DNA of 64,000 nt from Flavobacterium sedimenticola (GCF_030053345.1 NZ_JASGBP010000004.1:186001-250000), one strand, 5' to 3'. Positions 16,221 to 26,186 are shown, counted from the first letter of the stretch. A program made the numbers and translations. Notes: generated by a model not told the origin, from the letters alone.

Positions 16221-17576
16221 TTACTCTTTGATGAACTTTTTAGTGGCAGTAGCGGCATTTGATTTAAAGGTCACAAAATATACCCCTGAAGATAATCCGG
16301 AAACATCGATAGGTTCCGGCAGGGCAACCTGATTGTTTCTGTACACCTCTTTCCCGCTGATATCACTGATTACAATCGAATTCACAGCGATAGTATCCGT
16401 AATTAAATAATTGATAAAATTAGAGGTTGGATTCGGATAAATATTGATAGCTTTATTGAAATCCGATTCATTGACACTCAAAGGAGCAGAACAAGCATTC
16501 GATGTTTTTAACTGTACTCTACGAACCGAATTATTCATTACGGTCATGATTCTTGTTTTTTGATCGTTGGTAAAGATGTTCATGCAGGTGTCATCACTAT
16601 AATCCATATAATTTTCGACCATATCAACGTAATCATCAAAGCAGGTATCTACATCCGTTTGACAACCGTAATGCAAATAACCGGCTGGCGGTGTATCGGC
16701 ACAGTAATCCGTGGCGCTACAATCGGTTACTCCGGTTTGGTAATTCCCGTTACCATCACCCCAAATATGTCGCAATCCTAAGGCATGACCCATTTCGTGG
16801 GTAGTAGTTCTACCTCGATTGTAGGTACTGGAATAAGCCCCAACATTGGCAATAGCTTGAGAACCAAAAGAAGTATAGCTGATTACCACACCATCGGTAT
16901 TGGCAGCACCGCCGTTAGTGTTTAAACCCGGTAATCCGGACGTACTGGGAAATTGGGCATACCCCAATAAATTATTGATAGAGCCCCCGAAATTAACTAC
17001 CCATATATTGAAATAACGCAACGGATCCCATTGGGTGGTGGTTTTCATGGTTTCTACTTCCGGTCGGGTATCGAATGACCCTTGGGATACTGTAATTCTG
17101 TTGATGCCGTTAGTAGCAGTGCCATCGGGTTTTTGTTGTGCCAAACAAAACTCGATTTCGGTATCGGCACCAAATTCGCTGTCATTGTAACCGGGTGTAT
17201 CTAGCATTCTTCGGAAATCTTGATTTAAAACTTGGATTTGCGAAAAAATACGGGCATCTGCCAAGTTTTCATTTACCCCTACTAAATCACCGTTGCTTAA
17301 AACATGTACCACTACCGGAATAGTAATTACTTCGTTTGTGCTTCGCGATGTAGGATTGTTTCTTCTTTCCGCTATTTTTTGGGACATCCAATTTTCAAAC
17401 TGCTCTACCGTTTCTCTGTTGGGATTGGCACTCCTTAAAAGAATTTCATTTTCGGTAGTGGCGCAACGTACAATTCCCGATGGAGATGCTTGCAAATTTT
17501 CAAAGTCTTGAGCCAGTCCGCTTTGGGAAACAAAAAACAACGGTAAAAGCAATAGTAGCAATTTTTTCATTTTCAA
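16221..17576 (-). CDS. Secreted pappalysin-type (M43B) zinc metalloprotease, T9SS substrate
   Basis: 451-aa exported protease. Signal peptide residues 1-22 end in GLAQ; a propeptide-like segment precedes the catalytic domain. The zinc site H260-E-M-G-H264-A-L-G-L-R-H270 with the Met-turn ENYMDYS (M324) defines the M43/metzincin class; Cys residues around 284-311 (DCSATDYCADTPP, YGCQTDVDTCF) match pappalysin-like disulfides. Residues about 375-451 (INIYPNPTSNFINYLI to VYFVTFKSNAATATKKFIKE) form a type A T9SS sorting domain, so it is exported to the surface or medium. A -7-like TACTTTTG lies at 17600-17607. It is downstream of susCD but separated by a terminator. Confidence 0.92.
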   Translation of the reverse strand: MKMKKLLLLLLPLFFVSQSGLAQDFENLQASPSGIVRCATTENEILLRSANPNRETVEQFENWMSQKIAERRNNPTSRSTNEVITIPVVVHVLSNGDLVGVNENLADARIFSQIQVLNQDFRRMLDTPGYNDSEFGADTEIEFCLAQQKPDGTATNGINRITVSQGSFDTRPEVETMKTTTQWDPLRYFNIWVVNFGGSINNLLGYAQFPSTSGLPGLNTNGGAANTDGVVISYTSFGSQAIANVGAYSSTYNRGRTTTHEMGHALGLRHIWGDGNGNYQTGVTDCSATDYCADTPPAGYLHYGCQTDVDTCFDDYVDMVENYMDYSDDTCMNIFTNDQKTRIMTVMNNSVRRVQLKTSNACSAPLSVNESDFNKAINIYPNPTSNFINYLITDTIAVNSIVISDISGKEVYRNNQVALPEPIDVSGLSSGVYFVTFKSNAATATKKFIKE

Positions 17577-17643
17577 TCAATCGTTTGTGGGTTATGTTAC
17601 AAAAGTAATTTATTCTCAAATTACTTTATCATAAAAGAAAGAA

Positions 17644-17670
17644 AAAATCCCGACCTAGGGTCGGGATTTT
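17644..17670 (-). terminator. Terminator of the susCD operon
   Basis: AAAATCCCGACC pairs with GGTCGGGATTTT with a 3-nt loop, 23 bp after the SusD stop; A and T tracts flank both sides. A classical intrinsic terminator. Confidence 0.9.
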
Positions 17671-17693
17671 TAGATATTTAACTAAATCGGTTA

Positions 17694-19514
17694 TTAGTAA
17701 CCAGGATTTTGTTGTGATAATATACCTGGATTAGGTATAGACTCGTCTAAAGGAATAGGCAAAGCAAATCGGTAATCTGTAACCGCCATAGAACAAGCAC
17801 CGTTAACAGCACAATCGGCAGGATCTCTAAGTATACCTTCGTTTGCTAAAGTTCCTAAACGTTTCAAATCGATGAAACGGAAACCTTCAAAAGCCAACTC
17901 AATTCTTCTTTCTTTTAAGATATCTTTCCAAGCGTCAGTAGCCGATGCGTAAGACGGAGTAGGTTGTACTCTGTTCGTACGGGAATCTCTTAAAGCTTTG
18001 ATAGTGGCTGCGGCACCGGCTAAATCATTAGCTGCTACTTGCGCTTCTGCTTTAATCAAGTACATTTCACCCAATCTACAGATTTTGATATCATTCACCA
18101 AGTTACCGTTAGCGGTAGTACCCGGATACTTTCTGATAGCAATTTTGTCTGTATTTCTGAAATCAGAGCTGGTTGCATAGTTATAGTCAATAATTGACGA
18201 AGGATGAACATTAGTAGCATAACGAATATCGCCGTAATTTGTTTTCGCATTTAACGGGAACAAAGGTGCATTATTTACGTTAGAACTACTAGCTGCAGCT
18301 AAAGAAATCGTAGAAGTTCCGTTTGCCGTATCGGTAAGAGTAATAACGTTACCTCCGGTTACAGTTCTCACAAAATATACTTTTCCTGCCAACAAAGACC
18401 CTGAAGGTGATGTTGTAGTACCATTAGCAGTAGTCGCGTTTGAAGGTACACTTACTGTAGAAACAAACATATCTCCAACAGCTAAAGTACCGCCAGAAAC
18501 AGTAATGTTATTTCCGGTAATGCTAGTCACTTGGATGTTAGTGGCGGTAGGTAAATTGGTAGTGTTCATAATATTGAACAATGATCTGCCCATTTCGTAA
18601 AACGGTGAACCGTTAACAGTAGAATTAACACTGGCCCAAATCGCACCTGTTCTAGTTTGATTGGTTTGTTTTTTCAATTTGAAAATAACTTCTACGTTAC
18701 TCGCATTAGCATCAGTGTGGAAAACAGAAGTGTAATTTGAAAAAGTAGCCAAAGACAAACCTGAACTGTTGATAACCGCATCCGCATAGGTTAATGCATT
18801 CGTATAATCGCCTCTTAAGGCAGCTGCACGTGCCTTTAATGCTTTTGTAAAGTTTACATTAGCATAAATTGGGTTTGGAGCTTCTGTCACTGTAGCATAC
18901 AAAGCTTCAGCTGCAGCTAAATCAGAATCAATCGAAGCATACATTTCAGCATTGGTTACTCTTACCCCAAGGTAAGACGAAGGTACAACATCATTGATCA
19001 ATACGGCTCCTAATGCATTTAAATCTTTTGGATTTGTAGAAAAATAAGCTAATAACTGTAAATGACAATGGGCTCTTAAGGTATACGCTTCTGCTTTTAA
19101 TCTGTTAATCAAAAGCTGATCGGCCGCATCTACAGGAGTAACATTACTATCGGCAAACTTGATCACACGGTTAATATAAGCTAGGGTTATGTAATTGGTG
19201 GACCAAATTCCGTTGGGCGAATCTGTTGAAGGATTCAAAAGAAAGGCGTAATTGTCTGAAAGTCCTTGGCCTCCATTGGCAAAACCAATACCGACTTCAT
19301 CTGTAAAAACGGAATTAAACTCAATTTCAGATATAGGAGTTAAACTCACATAAGCAGCATTCATCAATCGAGACAAATCCGTACTATTTTGTACAGCAAT
19401 ATCCTCTGTTAATTGCCCAGGTGTGTAGGTGTCTAATAGACTATCACTACACGAAGCAATGAAAAGACCTAAACCGACAAATAAGAATTTTGAATATTTT
19501 TTCATAAATTTCAT
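17694..19514 (-). CDS. SusD/RagB-family nutrient-binding lipoprotein with internal insert
   Basis: 606-aa surface lipoprotein that captures a glycan or peptide for its SusC partner. The signal ends at lipobox FIASC22 followed by SDS. SusD hallmarks are the TPR-like helices (NRLKAEAYTLRAHCHLQLLAYF, residues 137-158) and the C-terminal CRLGEMYLIKAEAQVAANDLAGAAATIKALRDSRT with WKDILKERRIELAFEGFRFIDLKRLG. Residues about 321-414 are an atypical Thr/Ser/Gly/Val-rich beta segment splitting the usual SusD core (18273-18554). It sits 12 bp after susC and forms a two-gene unit. The substrate is unknown: no glycoside hydrolase or sensor gene is beside it. Confidence 0.92.
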   Translation of the reverse strand: MKFMKKYSKFLFVGLGLFIASCSDSLLDTYTPGQLTEDIAVQNSTDLSRLMNAAYVSLTPISEIEFNSVFTDEVGIGFANGGQGLSDNYAFLLNPSTDSPNGIWSTNYITLAYINRVIKFADSNVTPVDAADQLLINRLKAEAYTLRAHCHLQLLAYFSTNPKDLNALGAVLINDVVPSSYLGVRVTNAEMYASIDSDLAAAEALYATVTEAPNPIYANVNFTKALKARAAALRGDYTNALTYADAVINSSGLSLATFSNYTSVFHTDANASNVEVIFKLKKQTNQTRTGAIWASVNSTVNGSPFYEMGRSLFNIMNTTNLPTATNIQVTSITGNNITVSGGTLAVGDMFVSTVSVPSNATTANGTTTSPSGSLLAGKVYFVRTVTGGNVITLTDTANGTSTISLAAASSSNVNNAPLFPLNAKTNYGDIRYATNVHPSSIIDYNYATSSDFRNTDKIAIRKYPGTTANGNLVNDIKICRLGEMYLIKAEAQVAANDLAGAAATIKALRDSRTNRVQPTPSYASATDAWKDILKERRIELAFEGFRFIDLKRLGTLANEGILRDPADCAVNGACSMAVTDYRFALPIPLDESIPNPGILSQQNPGY

Positions 19515-19526
19515 AGTTTAATTTTT

Positions 19527-22500
19527 TTAGAATTTAATATCAACTCCGAAAGTGTATATTTTAGGGGTTGGATATTGCGCTTGATCTGCCGATCTATCAC
19601 TTTCCGCATCAAAACCTTCCCACTTGGTCCAAGTATATAAGTTTTCACCTTGTACATAGAAACTCAAACCGGTCATAAAGGTTTTGTCTAAAAATTTCTT
19701 AGGTACCTTGTATCCTACTTGCAAGTAGCGCAATCTCACATAAGAAGCATCTTTAAGGAATCTATCTGAATCATCTTGGTTACCCAAGTTAGTAGCATTT
19801 AATGAAGGAACATTGGTATTGGTATTGGTTGGGGTCCAGGCATTCAATAATGCATCGGATACCACAAACTGACCTAAAGAAGTAGGATCATACAAACCCT
19901 GTAAATCGTAGTCATAACGCCAAACCTTTTGAGCAAAAGTAAAGTTCGTATTCGCAAAGAAGCCTTTGTAATCCAAATCAAATCCGAATGCTCCTTGATA
20001 TACAGGTAAATCAGACTTACCTGTTCTTACTCTATCAGTGTCAATGCTCGGTGTTTCCGTTAAAGTACCATCAGCAGCTTGGAATAATAAATTACCATTA
20101 ACTGGGTTTACACCGGCATAAGGTATTGCATACCATTCGTAAGTCAAACCATAATTAGATAAAAATTGCAACCCTTGATCCTCATCACCATCTGGTAAAT
20201 CTTTAACAAACGCTTTATTGTAATTGACGTTACCTCTAACTGTGAATTTGAAATTATCGTTTCTAACCACATCATAAGCTAAAGTGAGTTCATAACCTCT
20301 ATTTACAGCATCAATTTCTGTATTACCTAAAACAAAATTATCACCAGTGTAAGGAGGTACACGTCTTGTACGGAAAATATCTGTAGAGTTTCTGTTATAG
20401 TAATCAAAAGTACCTCTTAATCTGTTTTTAAACATTTCAAAATCTAACCCGATATCAAATTGAGTGGTAGTTTCCCATTGCAAATTATTTGAACCCAAAC
20501 TAAAACCCAAATACGGCTGACCATTATAATTTGCACCAAGAGCACTTGGAATGGAGTAAGTATCAATTGCAGGATTAGGAATCAAGCCTTGCCATTCGTC
20601 ACCCGGAGCAGGTCTCTCATTACCTGTTGATCCATAGGAAACCCTTAACTTTAACACTTGAAACAAATCATTATTTTTCATAAATGATTCTTTATTGATG
20701 TTCCATCTACCGGCTACTGACCAGAAAGTACCCCAGTTAAAACCATCTAAAAATCGGCTGGTTCCGTCATACCTCATAGTTCCTACAACTCCATATCTTC
20801 CATCAAAATCATAATCCAACACTCCAAAATAAGAAATTAAGCTTCGCTTAACTTTAAAAGCTGATGCTTGTGGCCCATAAAAATCATGCGCATTAATATC
20901 CGCCAAATATCCAGCGCCTGTTCCTGGCACAAAAGTTGCCGGGTTTAAACCTCTTTGTCTTACGTTATTTGTATTACGTTGTGAAAAATAATACTCTGCA
21001 TTTGCCACCGCATTGATAGTGTGCTTTTCTGCAAAAGTCTTTTTGTAATCTAATTGCCATAATTGGTTGAAACGAAAATCTCTTCTATTGTTGATATCTT
21101 CAAATCCACCGAACTCTTGCCCAGGATTTAAAAACAATAAAGCATTAAAAGAAATTGGATGCTCTGATTGCGTAAATCTTGTCTCCAGCAATTCAACTGA
21201 TGTTCTAGACCTTGCAGTTACGTTTTTGAATAACTCGTACGAAACTTCAGCTGCTGTCTGTAATCTGAACTCATCCGTGTTGTTGGTGTACGTTGCCAAT
21301 TTATCCATCAAGAATAGAGGCGTATATAATAAAGTACCATCAGAGTTATACAAATCCAACACTTCTTGAGAACCTGTATACTCAGATGGACTGATGTATG
21401 GCGCTGACAAAGTAGCTCCCAATACATAGTTTCTGTTGATAGCACCGGTACCCAAGTTGGTCGCTTCATTATTCTTGGTAAATCCAAGACCTATAGTAGT
21501 GGAATAACTGAATTTATCATCATCTGATTTACCAGACAGATTGTTTCTAAATGTGAATCTTTTAAGTCCTGTAGACAACAATATCCCTTCTTGATCTAAA
21601 TAACTTACCGAAGTATACGAATTCAACTTTTTACCCGATGTTTCAACACTGAACTGTTGCTCCGTTGATTTAGCTGTTCTGAAGAAATAATCCACCCAAT
21701 CCGTATTGATAGAATACGCAGCAATTTCAGCATCCGTAAACGGTGCTCCTGTAGCAGGATTTAAGTTACCACGACCTACACCATATGCTCTCTCTAATGT
21801 TAACAACTCTCTGGCATCTGCAAAAGAATATTTAGAATTCTGCAATTGTGTATAACCAGTATTGCTTGTGTATCTAAATTTTGTTTTACCATCAGAAGTC
21901 CCTCCTCTTTTGGTCTTAATAATGATTACACCATTAGTACCTCTATTACCATAAATAGCGGTTGCTGCTGCATCCTTCAATACCGTTGCAGATTCGATAT
22001 CACTTGGGTTGATTGATCTAAAGTTATCCCCATTCGTAGGAATCCCATCAATCACATACAAGGGGTCGGTACTAGCAGTTAGAGTACCCACACCTCTGAT
22101 AATTACTGTTGGTTTTGAACCCGGTTGACCGGAACCTGATGTAATATTCAAACCGGCCACCTGACCCTGCAAGGTTTGAATGAATGAAGCGTTTGGTCGG
22201 TTTTCAATAGTTTTAGCAGTAACTGTTGTTTGCGCTACCACGGTTGTTCCCTTGGTGGTATTTCTATATCCTTCCACAACCACTTCATCCAACTTGATCC
22301 CGTCTGACAAAGTAACGTTGTAGTTATTTGCAGCTCCAACTGTAATGTTGGCATTGTTGTAACCGGTAAAGGACACTACTAAAACCTCACCGACTTTTGC
22401 GTTGATGCTAAATTTACCATCGAAATCAGCTTGTGCGCTTCGCGTGGTTCCTTTAACAACAACATTTGCACCAGGTAGTGGTCCAGCTTTATCTGAAACA

Positions 22501-22589
22501 ACTCCAGTAACAGTTTTCTCTTGTGCAAACGAAAACTGCATTGTAAACGCTACTAAAAGCGTAAAAATCCATTTGAACTTCGATCTCAT
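19527..22589 (-). CDS. SusC/RagA-family TonB-dependent transporter
   Basis: 1020-aa outer-membrane active transporter. The signal is MRSKFKWIFTLLVAFTMQFSFAQ, followed by a carboxypeptidase-D-like regulatory domain (VTGVVSDKAGPLPGANVVVKGTTRSAQADFDGKF, about residues 27-110), a plug domain with LQGQVAGLNITSGSGQPGSKPTVIIRGVGTL, YVIDGIPTN and ATAIYGNRGTNGVIIIKTKRG, and a large barrel ending KIYTFGVDIKF. Partner SusD follows at 12 bp. Such pairs work as lidded import machines; the cargo cannot be predicted since no degradative cluster is attached, though the downstream secreted metalloprotease hints at peptides. Confidence 0.95.
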   Translation of the reverse strand: MRSKFKWIFTLLVAFTMQFSFAQEKTVTGVVSDKAGPLPGANVVVKGTTRSAQADFDGKFSINAKVGEVLVVSFTGYNNANITVGAANNYNVTLSDGIKLDEVVVEGYRNTTKGTTVVAQTTVTAKTIENRPNASFIQTLQGQVAGLNITSGSGQPGSKPTVIIRGVGTLTASTDPLYVIDGIPTNGDNFRSINPSDIESATVLKDAAATAIYGNRGTNGVIIIKTKRGGTSDGKTKFRYTSNTGYTQLQNSKYSFADARELLTLERAYGVGRGNLNPATGAPFTDAEIAAYSINTDWVDYFFRTAKSTEQQFSVETSGKKLNSYTSVSYLDQEGILLSTGLKRFTFRNNLSGKSDDDKFSYSTTIGLGFTKNNEATNLGTGAINRNYVLGATLSAPYISPSEYTGSQEVLDLYNSDGTLLYTPLFLMDKLATYTNNTDEFRLQTAAEVSYELFKNVTARSRTSVELLETRFTQSEHPISFNALLFLNPGQEFGGFEDINNRRDFRFNQLWQLDYKKTFAEKHTINAVANAEYYFSQRNTNNVRQRGLNPATFVPGTGAGYLADINAHDFYGPQASAFKVKRSLISYFGVLDYDFDGRYGVVGTMRYDGTSRFLDGFNWGTFWSVAGRWNINKESFMKNNDLFQVLKLRVSYGSTGNERPAPGDEWQGLIPNPAIDTYSIPSALGANYNGQPYLGFSLGSNNLQWETTTQFDIGLDFEMFKNRLRGTFDYYNRNSTDIFRTRRVPPYTGDNFVLGNTEIDAVNRGYELTLAYDVVRNDNFKFTVRGNVNYNKAFVKDLPDGDEDQGLQFLSNYGLTYEWYAIPYAGVNPVNGNLLFQAADGTLTETPSIDTDRVRTGKSDLPVYQGAFGFDLDYKGFFANTNFTFAQKVWRYDYDLQGLYDPTSLGQFVVSDALLNAWTPTNTNTNVPSLNATNLGNQDDSDRFLKDASYVRLRYLQVGYKVPKKFLDKTFMTGLSFYVQGENLYTWTKWEGFDAESDRSADQAQYPTPKIYTFGVDIKF

Positions 22590-22774
22590 ATTAATTTTAT
22601 TTGAGTTAGTTATTTTGCAAACTTCTTAATTATTTCTTAATTAACCAAATATTAACCTGCAATAATAATCGGATACTATGTTAAAAAAAATTGCGTTTGC
22701 AGCAACAACTAAACGCTTTGATTCAAAAAAAAACAGATGGTTGCGTCAATTTTGTTATTTTTATAAAAAAATCA

Positions 22775-23377
22775 ATGTTGCTAGGTAAATTTTCCGGTTT
22801 TGAGTTAGAATGTGGTACAGATGAAGCAGGCAGAGGATGCTTAGCCGGACCGGTAACTGCCGCTGCCATAATACTCCCCGATGATTTTAAATTGGATTTT
22901 TTAAATGACTCCAAACAACTATCCGAAAGAGTAAGAGAAAAACTCAAACCTATTATAGAAGAGAAGGCCATTAGTTTTTCTGTTACCCATTTGGAACCGT
23001 TACTCATTGACGAAATCAACATTCTAAACGCTTCCATCAAAGCCATGCAGGAAAGCATTCTCAAGCTCCATCCTTCTCCTCATTATATAATAGTAGACGG
23101 CAACCGATTTAAACCTGTCGCCAATATTCCACATACAACTATTGTAAAAGGCGACAGTAAATTTATGAGTATTGCCGCCGCTTCGGTTTTGGCCAAAACA
23201 TACCGAGACGAATACATGAACCGGATTCATGAAGAATTTCCGATGTACAATTGGAAAAAAAATAAAGGCTACCCTACCGAAGAACATCGAGAGGCTATCA
23301 AAAAGTATGGTACCACCAAGTACCATCGCATGTCTTTTCGATTATTACCCGAACAACTAAGACTGTCTTTCGACTAG
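22775..23377 (+). CDS. rnhB: Ribonuclease HII
   Basis: 200-aa RNase HII, which cleaves RNA in RNA/DNA hybrids and starts removal of single ribonucleotides. I start at the ATG at 22775 ([21 protein letters not shown] preceded by one Leu); an in-frame ATG at 22691 would add 28 non-conserved residues. The acidic site is visible: D and E in [16 protein letters not shown] in IIVDGNRF, and a late Asp in KTYRDEYM. The C-terminus [15 protein letters not shown] is family-typical. It is divergent from susC and convergent with lipB. Confidence 0.95.
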   Translation: MLLGKFSGFELECGTDEAGRGCLAGPVTAAAIILPDDFKLDFLNDSKQLSERVREKLKPIIEEKAISFSVTHLEPLLIDEINILNASIKAMQESILKLHPSPHYIIVDGNRFKPVANIPHTTIVKGDSKFMSIAAASVLAKTYRDEYMNRIHEEFPMYNWKKNKGYPTEEHREAIKKYGTTKYHRMSFRLLPEQLRLSFD

Positions 23378-23401
23378 ATTCTGAATAATAAAAAACAGAA
23401 T

Positions 23402-24115
23402 CTAAAGACTTTTACTTACCACAGACTCCATTTCGGCCTCAAAAAGCACCGAAAAATGAGTGATGATTTTGGCTTTTACTTCAGCCTCATCTATAGTTTT
23501 GCCAAGTTCAACATGCATCGAAGTGACTGCTTTGCCTTTAATCCCACACGGGATAATGTTATCAAAATAACCCAAATCGGCATTAACATTTAAGGCGAAA
23601 CCATGCATGGTGACCCAACGACTGGCCCGAACACCCATGGCACAAATTTTTCGGGCAAAAGGCGTTCCTACATCGAGCCACACACCTGTTTCACCTTCGC
23701 TCCGTGTACCTTGGAGTCCGTATTCGGCGATGGTAAGAATGATGGCTTCTTCTAAAAGACGAAGGTATTTATGGATGTCGGTAAAGAAATTTTCCAAATC
23801 TAAAATCGGATAGCCCACAATTTGTCCCGGTCCGTGATAGGTGATATCACCGCCGCGGTTGATTTTATAAAAGGTAGCGCCTTTGGCTTCAAGTTGTTTT
23901 TCAGAAAGCAGCAAATTCGACATATCGCCACTCTTGCCCAATGTATATACGTGGGGATGCTCAACAAACAAAAAATAGTTGTCGGTTTCGAGTTCGGGAC
24001 GATTGCGCTTCTCTAATTTAACGTCGACAATTTTCTTGAAAAGTTGTTCCTGATACTCCCAAGTGATTTTATAATCCTGATGCCCTAAATCCTGAAGTTG
24101 AATGTGCTTATTCAT
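23402..24115 (-). CDS. lipB: Octanoyl-[acyl carrier protein]:protein N-octanoyltransferase
   Basis: 237-aa LipB, first enzyme of lipoate assembly, moving octanoyl from ACP to lipoyl domains of pyruvate and 2-oxoglutarate dehydrogenases and the glycine cleavage H protein. Motifs are HVYTLGKSGD, the substrate-tunnel block NRGGDITYHGPGQIVGYPILDL, the catalytic Lys in RKICAMGVRAS and the acyl-thioester Cys in IIPCGIKGKAVTSM. The length is normal. It is convergent with rnhB, and its start faces repeat copy C. Confidence 0.95.
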   Translation of the reverse strand: MNKHIQLQDLGHQDYKITWEYQEQLFKKIVDVKLEKRNRPELETDNYFLFVEHPHVYTLGKSGDMSNLLLSEKQLEAKGATFYKINRGGDITYHGPGQIVGYPILDLENFFTDIHKYLRLLEEAIILTIAEYGLQGTRSEGETGVWLDVGTPFARKICAMGVRASRWVTMHGFALNVNADLGYFDNIIPCGIKGKAVTSMHVELGKTIDEAEVKAKIITHFSVLFEAEMESVVSKSL

Positions 24116-24173
24116 AGTCGGTGTTGAAAGCGCAAAGTTACAAAGTTAAAACGTTAACCCGACGTTAATCTTT

Positions 24174-24292
24174 CAGCCCCGATTGAAGTGGAAATCCTTT
24201 TTGTTTTGTTATGCTGTCCCGAAACTTCGGGAGTCGAAGCACAAAACAAAAAGATTGAAACAAAAGCGGGAATAGGGCCCGCCGACAAAACC
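24174..24292 (+). repeat. Dispersed structured repeat, copy C
   Basis: CAGCCCCGATTGAAGTGG, then ATC-C-TTTTTGTTTT pairing with AAAACAAAAAGAT (bulged C), then TGAAACAAAAGCGGGAATAGGGCCCGCC. The loop carries an extra hairpin CCCGAA-AC-TTCGGG. CCCG and CGGG close the outer helix. It lies in the divergent lipB/lysS region, upstream of the lysS -7 box, and shares the CCCGAA/TTCGGG loop hairpin with copy F. Confidence 0.78.
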
Positions 24293-24361
24293 CAAACCTT
24301 TCGCTCAAAAATCCCAAAATTATTTTCAAATTTTCAAATGGATACATTTTCAAATTATAAT

Positions 24362-24369
24362 TATCTTTG
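24362..24369 (+). promoter_or_regulatory. -7 promoter element of lysS
   Basis: TATCTTTG is an exact match to the Bacteroidetes -7 consensus, 21 bp before the chosen lysS ATG (24391). I do not see a clean TTG at the proper distance upstream. The box overlaps the alternative start at 24367, which argues that lysS begins at 24391. Confidence 0.6.
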
Positions 24370-24390
24370 CCGGCTCAAATACAATACGAT

Positions 24391-26082
24391 ATGCAACTTT
24401 CGGAACAAGAAATCATCAGAAGAGACAAACTCAATGCCTTGCGCGGATTGGGCATTAACCCGTATCCGGCTAATTTATTCCCGGTAACACACACCTCGAA
24501 ACAGGTAAAGGAACAATTTGAGGAAGGCAAGAAGGTGGTTTTGGCCGGAAGAATCATGAGCGATCGCGACATGGGGAAAGCTTCATTCGTGGAATTGCAA
24601 GACAGTGAAGGTCGAATTCAGTTGTACTTTAACCGCGATGTGTTGTGTCCGGGTGACGATAAAACGCTATACAATCAGGTTTTCAGAAAACTAACCGATT
24701 TGGGTGATTTTATTGGTGTGGAAGGGGAATTGTTTCTGACTAAAGTCGGCGAAAAATCAGTTCGCGTCGATCATTTTACCTTTTTGAGCAAAACCTTACG
24801 CCCGCTTCCGTTACCTAAGGTGGACGAGGATGGCAAAGTACACGATGCTTTTAATGACCCCGAATTGCGTTACCGCATGCGTTATGTGGATTTGGTAGTG
24901 AACCCGCACGTAAAAGAAGTCTTCATCAAAAGAACCAAGTTGTTCAATGCCATGCGTACTTTTTTTAACAAGGCCGGGTATATGGAAGTGGAAACTCCGG
25001 TATTGCAATCGATTGCCGGTGGTGCGGCAGCACGACCGTTTATTACCCACCACAACAGTTTGGACATTCCGTTGTATATGCGAATTGCCAACGAGTTGTA
25101 TTTAAAACGATTGATCGTAGGCGGTTTTGACGGGGTGTATGAGTTTTCGAAAAACTTCCGCAACGAAGGCATGGATCGCACGCACAATCCGGAATTTACC
25201 GCCATGGAAATTTATGTTTCCTATAAAGATTACAATTGGATGATGGCGTTTGCCGAAAACCTGTTGGAGTACTGCGCCATGGAAGTGAACGGCACCACCG
25301 AAGCGACTTTCGGCGAACACAAAGTCAGTTTCAAAGCGCCGTATGCCCGAGTTACCATGACCGATGCCATCAAACAGTTTACCGGTTTTGACATTTCGGG
25401 GAAAAGTGAAGCCGAAATTTTTGAAGCCGCCAAAAACATGGGTATCGAAGTCGACGAAACCATGGGTAAAGGCAAATTGATTGATGAAATTTTCGGTGCC
25501 AAATGTGAAGGCCACTTCATCCAACCGACTTTCATTACCGATTATCCGAAAGAAATGTCACCGTTGTGTAAAGAGCACCGCGACAATCCGGAACTGACTG
25601 AGCGTTTTGAGTTGATGGTTTGCGGTAAAGAAATTGCCAACGCCTATTCGGAATTAAATGACCCGATTGATCAAAGAGCGCGTTTTGAAGCCCAGTTACA
25701 ATTAGCCGAGCGTGGTGACGACGAAGCCACCCAATTTATAGACCACGATTTCTTGCGGGCGTTGGAATATGGTATGCCCCCAACATCGGGTATGGGAATC
25801 GGTATGGACCGATTAATTATGTTCTTAACCAATAATGCTTCAATTCAGGAAGTATTGTTCTTCCCGCAAATGCGACCGGAGAAAAAACAATTGGATTTAT
25901 CGGAAGAAGAAAAGTTAATTATAGCGCTGTTGAAAGCCGAAAACAACCAACCGTTGGCACAACTCAAAGAAAAGTCACAGCTCAGCGGTAAAAAATGGGA
26001 TGCCGCCATGAAAGGCTTAGCCAAACACGGTCTGACCAAAGTAGTCGTTGAAGGCGAAAGCAAAACAGTAGTATTACACTAG
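24391..26082 (+). CDS. lysS: Lysyl-tRNA synthetase, class II
   Basis: 563-aa LysRS. The start MQLSEQEIIRRDKLNALRGLGINPYP is chosen because the upstream ATG (24367) falls inside the -7 promoter box. The OB-fold anticodon-binding domain (VVLAGRIMSDRDMGKASFVELQD, residues about 50-150) is followed by the class II core with motif 1 (FNAMRTFFNKAGYMEVETPVL), motif 2 (FSKNFRNEGMDRTHNPEFTAMEIY) and motif 3 (GMGIGMDRLIMFL). After the usual end at FFPQMRPEK there is a C-terminal tail of about 60 residues (LDLSEEEKLIIALLKAENN to VVEGESKTVVLH) that looks like a winged-helix appendage. Confidence 0.97.
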   Translation: MQLSEQEIIRRDKLNALRGLGINPYPANLFPVTHTSKQVKEQFEEGKKVVLAGRIMSDRDMGKASFVELQDSEGRIQLYFNRDVLCPGDDKTLYNQVFRKLTDLGDFIGVEGELFLTKVGEKSVRVDHFTFLSKTLRPLPLPKVDEDGKVHDAFNDPELRYRMRYVDLVVNPHVKEVFIKRTKLFNAMRTFFNKAGYMEVETPVLQSIAGGAAARPFITHHNSLDIPLYMRIANELYLKRLIVGGFDGVYEFSKNFRNEGMDRTHNPEFTAMEIYVSYKDYNWMMAFAENLLEYCAMEVNGTTEATFGEHKVSFKAPYARVTMTDAIKQFTGFDISGKSEAEIFEAAKNMGIEVDETMGKGKLIDEIFGAKCEGHFIQPTFITDYPKEMSPLCKEHRDNPELTERFELMVCGKEIANAYSELNDPIDQRARFEAQLQLAERGDDEATQFIDHDFLRALEYGMPPTSGMGIGMDRLIMFLTNNASIQEVLFFPQMRPEKKQLDLSEEEKLIIALLKAENNQPLAQLKEKSQLSGKKWDAAMKGLAKHGLTKVVVEGESKTVVLH

Positions 26083-26085
26083 TAC

Positions 26086-26114
26086 AAAAGGAACTCCATG
26101 GAGTTCCTTTTTTT
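26086..26114 (+). terminator. Terminator of lysS
   Basis: AAAAGGAACTC pairs with GAGTTCCTTTT around a short loop, followed by a long T-run, starting 4 bp after the lysS stop. Confidence 0.88.
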
Positions 26115-26186
26115 ATACAATTTTATTGCAATTTAAACCTTTTCGATGAATCGCAGTCCTATCGACATAATTTTAAAAATCAAAAA

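Noticed and set aside
24367..24390. Upstream ATG as the lysS start
   Set aside because: It overlaps the -7 box TATCTTTG, so the mRNA would begin downstream of it.
24188..24487. 99-codon plus-strand ORF overlapping the lysS start
   Set aside because: It covers repeat copy C and the lysS promoter and is out of frame with lysS; no domain seen.
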